From Ardenticatenaceae bacterium (lineage in GTDB: Bacteria; Chloroflexota; Anaerolineae; Promineifilales; Promineifilaceae), in assembly GCA_020634435.1 (NCBI GenBank), contig JACKBS010000004.1, positions 1 to 64,000 on the forward strand: a stretch of DNA of 64,000 bases. Reading direction: 5' to 3'. Shown here one piece after another: positions 16,722 to 25,246 of the stretch. Positions within the stretch are counted from its first letter, which is position 1, and each line of letters starts with the position of its first letter. The translations under genes and the position numbers were made by a program. The notes beneath the pieces were generated by a model. The model saw only the letters and a program-made list of their open reading frames with translations. It did not search any database and was not told the origin of the DNA.

Positions 16722-18098
16722 TTAGAGTTTGCTGGCAGTTTGATGAGAAGGAAACGGCCGTAATCCGGTAAATCGGCCCTGAAAATTTTTCAACATGAAG
16801 AGCGAAACCAGGCACAAAATCAGCTCGGAACTGGCTTCCGAGGCCCAAATGCCGGTGAGGGAGAAAAAGTGCGTGGCCAGCAGCAGCACCGGCAGCTTCA
16901 CCAGCAAGATGCCACCCAGGGTGAGCAGCAGTGCTTCTTTGGCCCGGCCGATGGATTGGAAGGAAGCGGCCGTAATCATGGCCACACCGGTAAGCGGGTA
17001 GGAAAGCGCCAGCAAACGCAGGGCAAACTGCCCCTCAGCGATGATGGCGCTTTCCTTAGAAAGAAGAGAAATGAGCGCTGCCGGGATAAGGAGGCAAAGG
17101 CTCAGGACGAGCAAGCCGTAGATCACCGACGATTTCAGCGAAAGTTGGATGGTTTCCCACACCCGGGCAAACTTTTTCTGGCCAAAGTTAAAGCCCACCA
17201 GCGGCTGCATCCCCTGCACAATGCCCGTTTGCGGCATGTTCAGGCTGGCATACAGCCGGTTGACGATGGCATACACAGCCAGGGCCGTGTCGCCGCCCGC
17301 CAGCTTAAGCAGGTTGTTGGTTACGATGACCAGCAGGCTGGCGCTGAGATTTTTCACCAGCGAGGGGAAACCAATCAGCAGCACCTCGCCGATGAGCGGC
17401 CAATCCGGTTTGAAGTAGGCGGCTTTGATCTGGTACGAGCGGTTTTTGCGGAAAAAGAAGAAATAGATGGCCATGCTGGCTGAGACCGCCTGGCCGATCA
17501 CCGTGGCTAGGGCTGCGCCTGCGGTGCCGATGCGTAAGACCATCACAAACAGCCAGCTCAGCACCAAATTGGTCACGACGGGAATCACCCAGATGGCGGT
17601 TGAGTAGCGGATGTTGCCGTCGGCGCGAATGATGGCCGAGAAGCCGGTGCTGGTGAGTGCGCCCAGAAAGATGATACGGCCGTATACAATCGCATACGGA
17701 GCAATCGTTTCTGTAGCCCCCAGCAGGTACACAATTGGCTCAATAAACACTGCGCCCAAAATGGTGATGGTCAACGCCGCCACCCAGAAAATCAGGAAGG
17801 TGTTGGCTATGGTGCGCGACGCTTTTATGGCGTCGTCCTCGCCAAGTGCGCGTGAGACCACCGAAGCGCCGCCCGCGCCCACCGTCGTGGCTACTGCGCC
17901 GAGGGCAATGAGCACTGGCGAAATGATCGATGCCCCCGCCGCTGCCAGCGAATTGATGCCCACCGAAAGAAAGTAGGTATCGGTAATGCTGTAGACAGCG
18001 TAAACCAGCAGCGAAAATGTCGTCTGTGAAGACATTTCCCACAGCAGCTTGCCGATTTTCTCGGTGCTTAGTCGTTCAACCTTCGCGTTGCTGGTCAT
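16722..18098 (-). CDS. MATE-family efflux transporter
   Basis: 458 residues with about 12 membrane segments in two homologous halves. Typical MATE features are the N-terminal helix pair (KLLWEMSSQTTFSLLVYAVYSITDTYFLS), VGAGGASVVSRALGEDDAIKA and QGMQPLVGFNFGQKKFARV in the second half. The family exports drugs or organic cations using Na+ or H+. The substrate is not predictable from the sequence. The gene stands alone between the ApbE operon and an APH-like kinase, all on the minus strand. Confidence 0.9.
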   Translation of the reverse strand: MTSNAKVERLSTEKIGKLLWEMSSQTTFSLLVYAVYSITDTYFLSVGINSLAAAGASIISPVLIALGAVATTVGAGGASVVSRALGEDDAIKASRTIANTFLIFWVAALTITILGAVFIEPIVYLLGATETIAPYAIVYGRIIFLGALTSTGFSAIIRADGNIRYSTAIWVIPVVTNLVLSWLFVMVLRIGTAGAALATVIGQAVSASMAIYFFFFRKNRSYQIKAAYFKPDWPLIGEVLLIGFPSLVKNLSASLLVIVTNNLLKLAGGDTALAVYAIVNRLYASLNMPQTGIVQGMQPLVGFNFGQKKFARVWETIQLSLKSSVIYGLLVLSLCLLIPAALISLLSKESAIIAEGQFALRLLALSYPLTGVAMITAASFQSIGRAKEALLLTLGGILLVKLPVLLLATHFFSLTGIWASEASSELILCLVSLFMLKNFQGRFTGLRPFPSHQTASKL

Positions 18099-18109
18099 GG
18101 GGGCGATTT

Positions 18110-18215
18110 GCCACAGAGGACACAGAGTTGTGTGAGAAATTTACGGATTTTCACGGGCTGTGTTCTCGTGAATTCAAACCAGCCAAATCTCTTAAATCTC
18201 TGTGAACTCTGCGGC
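18110..18215. repeat. Spacer repeat with CCACAGAGGACACAGAG / CTCTGTGAACTCTGCGG ends
   Basis: The two ends form an imperfect inverted repeat about 100 bp apart. It fills the space between the MATE gene and the upstream kinase gene. No coding content is seen. Confidence 0.45.
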
Positions 18216-18222
18216 CAAAATT

Positions 18223-19200
18223 CTAGTTTGCTTGCAGCCAGGCCATCGTGTCGGCAATGTACTGGCGGGAGAAGTTGAAGATGTCATCCGTGTCATAGTT
18301 GCGGTAGAAGCATTCGGTGTTCATTACCAGGGCCAGGTGCAGCGAGTACAGGTTTTTGCGCTGCTCTTCGGCAAAGGTGAAGCTTGTTTTGCCGTAGCCG
18401 TGCATCTGGCTGGTGGCGCTGTCGCCTAACAGCGGGCGAAAATGGGCCTCCATGAGGGGCTCAGCCCAGAGTGCCCGCTCAAAGTCGATGATGCCGGAGA
18501 TACGGCCGTTTTCCACAAAAAAGTTCGGATTCCACGCATCCCAATGCACCAGGCACGGCTTGGTAATCTCATCCAGGGCAGGGGCGTGCTTGTGAACGAC
18601 GGCGCGGAGTTCGTCGTAGCCAAAATCAAATTGCACGTTCTTACGGGCGGCATCCGCCAGTACCGCTTCCACAATGGTGATAAACGTCTCTTTCCAGGTG
18701 TCGCCGCGCAGGTCAGGGTTGCCATCATAGCCAAAGTAGGTGCCGGGGAACTGGTTGATTTCGCGGATGATTTGGCCAATGTGGTGATTTACGGCCGTTA
18801 AAGTTTCTGACGGTAGACTGGTACTTACATGCTCCAGGCTGTCCCCATGCATCATTTCCATGAAAAAATAATCGGCATCGCATAAATCATGGGCCGTGTC
18901 AAAAAAGTAAATTTCGGGCACGGGGATGGCTGGATTTTGCTGCACCAGGCGCATGGTCGCCACCTCGGTCGCCATGATGTTTTTTTCGTACTGCATGACT
19001 TCGGCCCCTTTGGGCGGCGCAATCTTCAGAACCACCTCTCGCCCATCGGCCAGCCGAATGCGGTAAGAAACGTTAAACCAGCCATCTTTCATTTCCAGTA
19101 TGGCATCTTCGCCCTCGGCTAGAGCCATCCCATCAAATGCCCGGGCCACCATGGCCGCAATCTGTGCTCGTGTTTGCTTGTTTTTGGTTTTGCTTTCCAT
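18223..19200 (-). CDS. Aminoglycoside phosphotransferase (APH)-family small-molecule kinase
   Basis: 325 residues from the ATG at 19200 (MESKTKNKQ; GAGAGAG upstream); a 65-residue upstream extension is translated spacer repeat and is rejected. The kinase fold is visible: a Gly-containing N lobe with VVLKIAPP (the ATP-lysine region), the hinge FFMEMMHGDSL, the catalytic loop CLVHWDAWNPNFF (H-x-D-x-x-x-x-N) and GIIDFERALWAEP (the DFG-like Asp). The family phosphorylates antibiotics, choline, homoserine, sugars and others; nothing here fixes the substrate. It stands alone and resistance should not be assumed. Confidence 0.85.
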   Translation of the reverse strand: MESKTKNKQTRAQIAAMVARAFDGMALAEGEDAILEMKDGWFNVSYRIRLADGREVVLKIAPPKGAEVMQYEKNIMATEVATMRLVQQNPAIPVPEIYFFDTAHDLCDADYFFMEMMHGDSLEHVSTSLPSETLTAVNHHIGQIIREINQFPGTYFGYDGNPDLRGDTWKETFITIVEAVLADAARKNVQFDFGYDELRAVVHKHAPALDEITKPCLVHWDAWNPNFFVENGRISGIIDFERALWAEPLMEAHFRPLLGDSATSQMHGYGKTSFTFAEEQRKNLYSLHLALVMNTECFYRNYDTDDIFNFSRQYIADTMAWLQAN

Positions 19201-19295
19201 CTTTTTCTCTCTCTGTTTTGAAAAACCCTCACCCCAGCCCTCTCCCTGGTAAGGTTTAAGGGCGGACAGGCTACAAAATGAAGCGCAACTGGGGG

Positions 19296-19370
19296 TGTCA
19301 TTCCGAACGAAGTGAGGAATCTTCCAACTTACAAAGCAGAGAGATTCCTCGGAGGACCTCGGAATGACAT
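19296..19370. repeat. Dispersed element with TGTCATTCCGA ends
   Basis: Begins TGTCATTCCGAACGAAGTGA and ends TCGGAATGACA, giving terminal inverted repeats of about 11 bp, with internal GGAATCTT / GAGATTCC arms. A related copy is at 56881-56980. Resembles small non-autonomous palindromic elements widespread in bacterial spacers. Confidence 0.65.
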
Positions 19371-19450
19371 GTTTATTGAGCGAGTTTTGCCTCAAAGCGA
19401 ATACCTGTCCGTCCCTGAACCCTCACAGGGGGGTGGGTTAAGGTGGGGGT

Positions 19451-21628
19451 CTAACCTGCCACCACTAACTTCGTCTTCAACAAGTCCCGGTCGCGCGAGG
19501 AAGGACCAACGAGAATCTCAAACTCGCCCGGTTCCACTACATTCACGCCCTGCGCGTTGACGATCTCAAACGCGTGCCACGGCAGCTCTACATGCACGGT
19601 TTTCTTCTCGCCGGGGGCCAGATGAACGCGGGCAAATCCCTTCAGCGCCTTGTTCACCCAGGTAGCCGACGTCACCACGTCGCTGACGTACACCTGCACA
19701 ATCTCCACGCCTTCTCGCTCTCCCACATTCGCCACGTCCACGGAAACTTTTGCTGTTTTATCGCTGCTCAGAGTAGAGGAAGCCAGTCGCAGATTGGAAT
19801 AAGCGTACTCTGTGTAGCTCAGGCCGTGCCCAAACGGGAAAAGCGGCTCCTGCGTCAGGTCAGCGTAGCGGTTGCCGTGTTGGCCGCGCACCTGGCTGTA
19901 AAACACTGGCTGCTGGCCCACATGCACTGGAATCGAAATGGTTAACTTGCCGGACGGATTCAACAGCCCAAAAAGTGCCTCGGCTAATGCCTGGCCGCCT
20001 TCCATGCCGGGGTTAAACAGCTCCACAATGGCGGCGGCGTTTTTGGCAGAGGCGGGCAAAACCAGTGGCTTGCTGTTGATTAGCACCACAATCATTGGTT
20101 TGCCGGTTTGGGCCAGCGCATCAAGCAGGGCAATTTGCCCACCTTGCAGCTCTAGCGTGGCTGTGCTCAAGGTTTCGCCAATAAATTTCAGGTGGTCGCC
20201 CACCACGGCCACAACCACGTCTGACGCTTCGGCAGCGGCGACCGCTGCCGGAATGCCCGACAAATCATCATCCACAATCGAGCAGCCGCGTTCGTAGCGC
20301 ACTTCCAGGCCGTCGGGAGCAAGGGCGCGAATGCCGTCCAGCATGGTGGTGGTTTTTTCACGCGGGTGTTTGCCCGCTTCCGGTGGATGCTGCCACGCGC
20401 CCAATGACCAGTCGCCCAGCTGCTGTAAATCGTCGTCGGCATTGGGGCCGATAACGGCGATGGACTTTAGTCCAGCCGGGTTTAGCGGCAGTAGGCCGTT
20501 GTTTTGCAGCAGCACCAGGCTCTGCCGGGCCGCGTCCAGATTGGCCGCGCGGTGGTCGGCACGGCCGATTTCCACCGCAGCGCGTTCCAGGTCAGGGCGG
20601 CGCGGGTTTTCAAACAGACCCATGCGGAATTTTAGCGCCAGTAGCCGGGCACAGGGGGCATCAATTTCGCTTTCGGCCAGCCGTCCGCTGCGCACTGCCT
20701 CAATGGCCCCTTCGTAGAATTCGGGTGTGGTCATCATGATGTCATTGCCTGCCCGCACGGCCACAACGGCCGCTTCCATATAATTGGCGCACACTTTTTG
20801 TTCTTTCACCAGCCGCCCCACATTGTCCCAATCGGTGACCAGCACGCCTTTGAAGCCCCATTCGTCCTTCAAAACCTCGGTGAGCAGCCAGTGATTAGCT
20901 GTGGAAGGCACCCCTTCCATGGATTGATAGCCCGTCATGAAGGTCATCGCCCCGGCTTTGGCGGCACGCTCAAACGGCGGCAAAAAGTAGCTGCGCAGCT
21001 TGCGCCGCGAAATGTCGGCTTCGGAGGCGTCGCGGCCGCCCTGTGTTTCCGAGTAGCCCGCGTAATGTTTGGCCGTGGCCAAAATGCCCTGTAGATCATC
21101 CAGCCCGTTGCCCTGGTAGCCGCGGATGAGTGCCGCGCCCAGCTCGCCAATCAGGTAGGGGTCTTCGCCAAACGTTTCGCCTGTGCGGCCCCAGCGTAAA
21201 TCGCGGGTCAGGCAAAGGACGGGCGAGAAGGTCCAATGAATGCCGGTGGGTACGACTTCTTCGGCCGTGACCCGGCCAACCTGCTCCAGGAGGTTGGGGT
21301 TCCAGCTGCACGCCATCGCCAGCTGGGTGGGGAAGATGTTTGCGCCTTTCCAGAAGGAGTGGCCGTGAATGGCGTCCTCGCCAACCAGCAGGGGAATGGC
21401 CAGCCGGTTTTGGGTGGCCAGATCCATGGCGCGGTCCAATTTTTCGCCCAGGATGTGCAGGATCGAACCGGGTTGGCGGGTGTTGATGAAAGAGAGGTCG
21501 TCGGGTCGGGCATCCCACATGATGAGCTGGCCAACTTTTTCTTCCAGGGTCATCTGGCTAAGCAGGTCGGCTACGCGTTCTTCGACGCTGAGGGATGGAT
21601 TGCGGTAAGCGGGAGTTTGTTCAGGCAT
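19451..21628 (-). CDS. Family-3 beta-glucosidase (second gene of the operon)
   Basis: 725 residues from the ATG at 21628 (MPEQTPAYRN, AAGGAAA upstream). The GH3 N domain carries DLRWGRTGETFGEDPYLIGELG, AKHYAGYSE (substrate-binding Lys-His) and the nucleophile segment GVLVTDWDN with Asp266. The C domain follows (about 380-580), and a fibronectin-III-like domain (about 610-720) ends the protein. No signal peptide, so it is probably cytoplasmic and splits imported beta-glucosides or oligosaccharides. The first GH3 gene ends 48 bp upstream and both should be read from the promoter controlled by the LacI-type regulator. No ACGGCCGT lies between 18.80 and 21.95 kb, the longest gap in the window. 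Confidence 0.92.
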   Translation of the reverse strand: MPEQTPAYRNPSLSVEERVADLLSQMTLEEKVGQLIMWDARPDDLSFINTRQPGSILHILGEKLDRAMDLATQNRLAIPLLVGEDAIHGHSFWKGANIFPTQLAMACSWNPNLLEQVGRVTAEEVVPTGIHWTFSPVLCLTRDLRWGRTGETFGEDPYLIGELGAALIRGYQGNGLDDLQGILATAKHYAGYSETQGGRDASEADISRRKLRSYFLPPFERAAKAGAMTFMTGYQSMEGVPSTANHWLLTEVLKDEWGFKGVLVTDWDNVGRLVKEQKVCANYMEAAVVAVRAGNDIMMTTPEFYEGAIEAVRSGRLAESEIDAPCARLLALKFRMGLFENPRRPDLERAAVEIGRADHRAANLDAARQSLVLLQNNGLLPLNPAGLKSIAVIGPNADDDLQQLGDWSLGAWQHPPEAGKHPREKTTTMLDGIRALAPDGLEVRYERGCSIVDDDLSGIPAAVAAAEASDVVVAVVGDHLKFIGETLSTATLELQGGQIALLDALAQTGKPMIVVLINSKPLVLPASAKNAAAIVELFNPGMEGGQALAEALFGLLNPSGKLTISIPVHVGQQPVFYSQVRGQHGNRYADLTQEPLFPFGHGLSYTEYAYSNLRLASSTLSSDKTAKVSVDVANVGEREGVEIVQVYVSDVVTSATWVNKALKGFARVHLAPGEKKTVHVELPWHAFEIVNAQGVNVVEPGEFEILVGPSSRDRDLLKTKLVVAG

Positions 21629-21644
21629 AAATGTTTCCTTTTGA

Positions 21645-21673
21645 GTAGAGACGTTGCATTGCAACGTCTCTAC
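21645..21673. repeat. Palindrome between the two GH3 genes
   Basis: A perfect 13-bp stem, GTAGAGACGTTGC with GCAACGTCTCTAC, around ATT. The same kind of palindrome is known as a dispersed repeat in other bacteria, notably cyanobacteria. Here it may set the ratio of the two gene products by RNA folding. Confidence 0.7.
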
Positions 21674-21676
21674 AAT

Positions 21677-23893
21677 TTAATCAACAACTTCAAAATCGGC
21701 GTGCAGGGTGGCCAGGGAGTCTGCGCCGACCCAGATGTCGAAGGCGGCGGCTTCCTGGACCCAGCCGTTGGCGTTGGTGCTCCAGTAGCGCAGCTCGTCC
21801 GGGCCAAGTTGGAAGGTGACGGTTTTGCTCTCGCCGGGCTGGAGCGTGACGCGCTCGAAGCCTTTTAGCTCGCGCATGGGGCGGGAATCGCTGCCCCATT
21901 TTTGATGGGTGTAGAGCTGGACAACCTCATCCCCGGCGACCTGGCCTGTGTTGGTGACGACGGCCGTTACCTCAATTGTTTCTCCCACTTTCACTTTTGC
22001 TGCCGAGAGCTGGAGATTGCTAATTTCAAAGGTGGTATAGCTGAGGCCAAAGCCAAATGGATAGAGTGGGGTGGTGAGGCTGTCCCAGTAGCGGGAGCGG
22101 TACATGGGGCTGCCTTCGGGCTGGTGGGTGAGCGTGCGCGCGTAGTAGAGCGGCGCATGATTGCCGTTGCGCGGGAAGCAAACCGGCAGCTTGCCGCCAG
22201 GATTCACATCGCCAAAGAGGATGTCGGCCACGGCATTGCCGCCTTCGGTGCCCGGTTCCCACGCTTCGAGGATAGCGGGGACGTTTTCGGAGGCCCAATT
22301 GATGCTGAGAGGACGGCCGTTTAACAACACCAATACCACCGGTTTACCCAGCGCACAAACTGCCTTGAGCAGTTCTTCCTGCCGTCCGGGCAAATCCAGT
22401 GAACCACGCGAGGCAAATTCGCCAGCCATATGGGCTTCCTCACCCAGCACCATGATCACGAGATCGGCGGCTTGGGCAGTGGTAACGGCCGTTTCAAACG
22501 CGGCATCACTCTCCTCTGGGGTCTGCGGCGGCTTCTTCAGCTCGGGCATAAAATCTTCAAATGGTGACGGGAAGTCGCGGCGGATGGCTGGACCTGGGGC
22601 ATACGTTACGGTGGCTTCCGGCAGTTTGGCGCGGATGCCTTGCAACACCGTCACGGCGGCTGGCTGGTGGCCAAACACCATCCATGAGCCTTCGGTCGCT
22701 TCCATCGAGTCGGCCACCGGGCCAATGACGGCTACATTTTGCCAATCTTTCGCCAGGGGCAGCAGATTGTCTTCGTTGCGCAGCAGCACCATCGAGCGCT
22801 GGGCGGCCAATCGTGCCGCTGCCCGGTGTTCGGGCAAAGCGATTACTTTTTCCAACAGGGTTTCATCGACGTATGGATTTTCAAACAGGCCCATCTGCAT
22901 TTTGAGGGTGAGAATCGGCCGTACCAGCTCGTCAATTTCCTCAACCGCCAGCGAACCATCTTCTACCAGATCGGCCAAGGTTTGCAGGTAAGAGCTGGAG
23001 GCCATGTCCATGTTCAGACCTGCTTTGATGGCGCGGTAGGATGCATCCCGCACGTCCTTGGCGTGGCCTTGAATGACCAGGTTCCCCACGGCAAAGGCAT
23101 CGCTGACGATAAAGCCGTCGAAGCCCCACTCCTCGCGCAGCACATCGCGCAGCAGCCAGCGATTGCCGCTGGCCGGGACATTGTTCAGGTCCATGTAGGC
23201 GCTCATGAAGGTAGCCACACCGGCATCGACGGCTGCCTGGAAGGGCGGCAGGTAGACGTTGCGCAGTTGGGCTTCAGACAAGAAAACGGGGTCGTAATCG
23301 CGCCCACCGTCGGCGGCACCGTACCCGGCAAAATGTTTGGCGCAGGCCAGCATATGCTCCGGGTCGGCCAAATCGTCGCCCTGGAAGCCACGGACCTGAG
23401 CAACAGCCATTGCCGAGCCAAGGTACGGGTCTTCGCCGGCACCTTCCACAATGCGACCCCAGCGGGCATCGCGGGCGATATCGATCATCGGGCCGAAGGT
23501 CCAGTGGATACCGGCGGCGCGGGCTTCTTTGGCGGCAATGGCTTGGGCTTGTTCAGGAACGGCCGTATCCCAACTCGCCGCCATCGCCAGCGGCACGGGG
23601 AAGATGGTTCGGTAGCCATGAATTACGTCCAGGGCAAACAGAATCGGAATGCCGGACGGGCTTTCTTCGATGGCGATTTTTTGCAGTTCGTTGAACTGTT
23701 TGGTGTCATTCAGCCACAGCAGGGAACCCGCCCCGGTTTGGCGAATGATCTCTTCGGCGGGTGGGCCGGGCATAAAGTCTGCGCCGCTGATTTGCGCCAG
23801 CTGGCCGACTTTTTCGGCCAGACTCATTTGTTCTAGAAGTGTGTTGGCGCGTGCCGTAATTTCGGGGGATACGGCCGTTTCTGATTTGTTCAT
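21677..23893 (-). CDS. Family-3 beta-glucosidase (first gene of the operon, BglX-like)
   Basis: 738 residues. N-domain GH3 signatures are DARWGRIVEGAGEDPYLGSAM, CAKHFAGYGAADGGRDY and the nucleophile FIVSDAFAVG with Asp265. The C domain includes VVLVLLNGRPLSINW, and the fibronectin-III-like end carries DEVVQLYTHQKWGS and MRELKGFERVTLQPGESKTV. No export signal. It is diverged from the second GH3, which has TDW instead of SDA at the nucleophile, so the pair probably covers different linkages or chain lengths. AAGGAG lies 13 bp before the ATG. A LacI-type operator (23941-23954) sits 48 bp upstream. Confidence 0.93.
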   Translation of the reverse strand: MNKSETAVSPEITARANTLLEQMSLAEKVGQLAQISGADFMPGPPAEEIIRQTGAGSLLWLNDTKQFNELQKIAIEESPSGIPILFALDVIHGYRTIFPVPLAMAASWDTAVPEQAQAIAAKEARAAGIHWTFGPMIDIARDARWGRIVEGAGEDPYLGSAMAVAQVRGFQGDDLADPEHMLACAKHFAGYGAADGGRDYDPVFLSEAQLRNVYLPPFQAAVDAGVATFMSAYMDLNNVPASGNRWLLRDVLREEWGFDGFIVSDAFAVGNLVIQGHAKDVRDASYRAIKAGLNMDMASSSYLQTLADLVEDGSLAVEEIDELVRPILTLKMQMGLFENPYVDETLLEKVIALPEHRAAARLAAQRSMVLLRNEDNLLPLAKDWQNVAVIGPVADSMEATEGSWMVFGHQPAAVTVLQGIRAKLPEATVTYAPGPAIRRDFPSPFEDFMPELKKPPQTPEESDAAFETAVTTAQAADLVIMVLGEEAHMAGEFASRGSLDLPGRQEELLKAVCALGKPVVLVLLNGRPLSINWASENVPAILEAWEPGTEGGNAVADILFGDVNPGGKLPVCFPRNGNHAPLYYARTLTHQPEGSPMYRSRYWDSLTTPLYPFGFGLSYTTFEISNLQLSAAKVKVGETIEVTAVVTNTGQVAGDEVVQLYTHQKWGSDSRPMRELKGFERVTLQPGESKTVTFQLGPDELRYWSTNANGWVQEAAAFDIWVGADSLATLHADFEVVD

Positions 23894-23940
23894 TTGTCTA
23901 TCTTATCTCCTTGTTTCGTAACAGGTTTTCCCTTCTTTAC

Positions 23941-23954
23941 TGCAACCGGTTGCA
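23941..23954. promoter_or_regulatory. LacI-family operator of the GH3 operon
   Basis: The perfect palindrome TGCAACCGGTTGCA has the central CG and TGCAA arms typical of LacI/GalR operators. An identical 14-mer lies at the regulator's own promoter (25016-25029), which ties both to the adjacent regulator. Confidence 0.88.
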
Positions 23955-23984
23955 AAATCTGGCGCAAAAGAAAGCCGTCCATGC

Positions 23985-24998
23985 TTAGGCCGATTCGCGT
24001 ATCACCAGTTCGACGGGCGTGCTCACATTCGTCACCACGCCCGTCTGAATATATTGAATAAGATTCTGCGCCAGCAGCCTGCCCGCCAGCGAAATATTTT
24101 GCCGAATTGTGGTCAACGGCAAGTTGTTGTATTGGGCGATGGAGACATCATCATAACCCACCACAGCAATATCTTCTGGCACACGTTGGCCACCGTCTTG
24201 GATCACTTTGATGGCGGCGATGGCCATCAAATCGCTGTTGGCGAAGACGGCGTCCAGGTTGGGCGATTGTGCCAGCAGGCGCTGCATGGCGGTAATGCCC
24301 GACGCGTATGAATAATCGCCATAGACCACGTTTTGGGTGTCCACACTGCGTCCGGCAGTTTGCAGCGCGGTTGCATAACCCTGAAATCGGTGCTGCACGG
24401 TTAGGTCATCTTGAGGCCCACCGATGAACCCGATTTGTTGCCGCCCGGTCTGGATCAGGTGTTGGGTGGCCAGTAACCCTCCGGTGATGTTGTCGCCCGT
24501 GACGGTGCAGTAGCGGAAATTGGGCAGGGGCACGCCCCAGGCGATGAAGGGCGCTTGCAGCCCAATTAGTTTTTTGACCAGCGCCTGGCTGGTGTGCGAA
24601 CTCATCAAGATGAAGCCATCTACGCGGGCGCTGTCGAAGTAGGAGTTGGCCCAGGTATTGTCTTGCGAATTGACGTGAACGATGAGGAGATCGTAGCCCA
24701 GGGCGCGCAGGCCGCTGCCGATGCCGCCTAGAATCTCGAAGCTGAACAAGCTTTCGGCCTCAAAAAAGTTTGGACCACAGTCAGGGGTGACAAAGGCGAT
24801 GGTGTGGCTTTGGCGCAAGCTAAGGTTGCGTGCCGGGGCGTTGATGCGGAAGTTGTGTTCCTGGGCAATGGCCTGGATGCGTTCGCGGGTTTCCTGGCTG
24901 ATAAGCGGGCTGTTGTTGAGCGCGCGCGACACGGTTGACTTGGACACATTGGCCAATCGGGCGATGTCTTTAATGGTTTGCACGCTCTTGTCGCTCAT
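23985..24998 (-). CDS. LacI/GalR-family transcriptional regulator of the beta-glucosidase operon
   Basis: 337 residues from the ATG at 24998 (AAGGAGAG 6 bp upstream). The N-terminal helix-turn-helix TIKDIARLANVSKSTVSRALNN and the hinge-helix region (ARNLSLRQ) are classical. A periplasmic-binding-protein-like effector domain follows (about 60-337; VDGFILMSSH, GGLLATQHLI, GFIGGPQDD, DAVFANSDLMAIAAI, VGYDDVSIAQY). The family represses until a sugar binds. Here the likely effector is a beta-glucoside or its product. Two exact operators, one upstream of the GH3 genes and one overlapping its own start site, indicate control of the operon and of itself. Confidence 0.93.
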   Translation of the reverse strand: MSDKSVQTIKDIARLANVSKSTVSRALNNSPLISQETRERIQAIAQEHNFRINAPARNLSLRQSHTIAFVTPDCGPNFFEAESLFSFEILGGIGSGLRALGYDLLIVHVNSQDNTWANSYFDSARVDGFILMSSHTSQALVKKLIGLQAPFIAWGVPLPNFRYCTVTGDNITGGLLATQHLIQTGRQQIGFIGGPQDDLTVQHRFQGYATALQTAGRSVDTQNVVYGDYSYASGITAMQRLLAQSPNLDAVFANSDLMAIAAIKVIQDGGQRVPEDIAVVGYDDVSIAQYNNLPLTTIRQNISLAGRLLAQNLIQYIQTGVVTNVSTPVELVIRESA

Positions 24999-25015
24999 CA
25001 AACTCTCCTTATTGA

Positions 25016-25029
25016 TGCAACCGGTTGCA
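25016..25029. promoter_or_regulatory. LacI-family operator, autoregulatory
   Basis: TGCAACCGGTTGCA, identical to 23941-23954. It starts at the -10 box of the regulator's promoter and covers the expected transcription start. Confidence 0.88.
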
Positions 25030-25057
25030 TTGTACAATTATTTGGAACCAAGTACAA
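25029..25057 (-). promoter_or_regulatory. Promoter of the LacI-type regulator
   Basis: On the minus strand TTGTAC (25057-25052), a 17-bp spacer and TACAAT (25034-25029) form a good housekeeping-type promoter. The operator overlaps the -10 box by one base and extends over the start site. Confidence 0.65.
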
Positions 25058-25246
25058 GAGGGAGAAGGTTTTAAATTGGGCTGGTGAGAGAAAATAGGGG
25101 TGGGGGAGAGGAACGGCCGTTTCTACCACCACCCATCCCCATATTTTCCCAACAACTTCTTAGCGTTTTCTTCAAATCTCTATCGTATGCTGCCAACTGT
25201 GAAATGAGAAAAGCTTCGCATACAAAGGAGTTTTAGGAGAAAGCTC

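Noticed and set aside
18223..19200. Antibiotic resistance gene
   Set aside because: The APH fold is clear, but the family has many metabolic kinases and nothing in the sequence or context points to an aminoglycoside.
22739..23836. 365-codon plus-strand frame inside the GH3 gene
   Set aside because: Mirror frame of a gene with complete GH3 motifs; no ribosome site.
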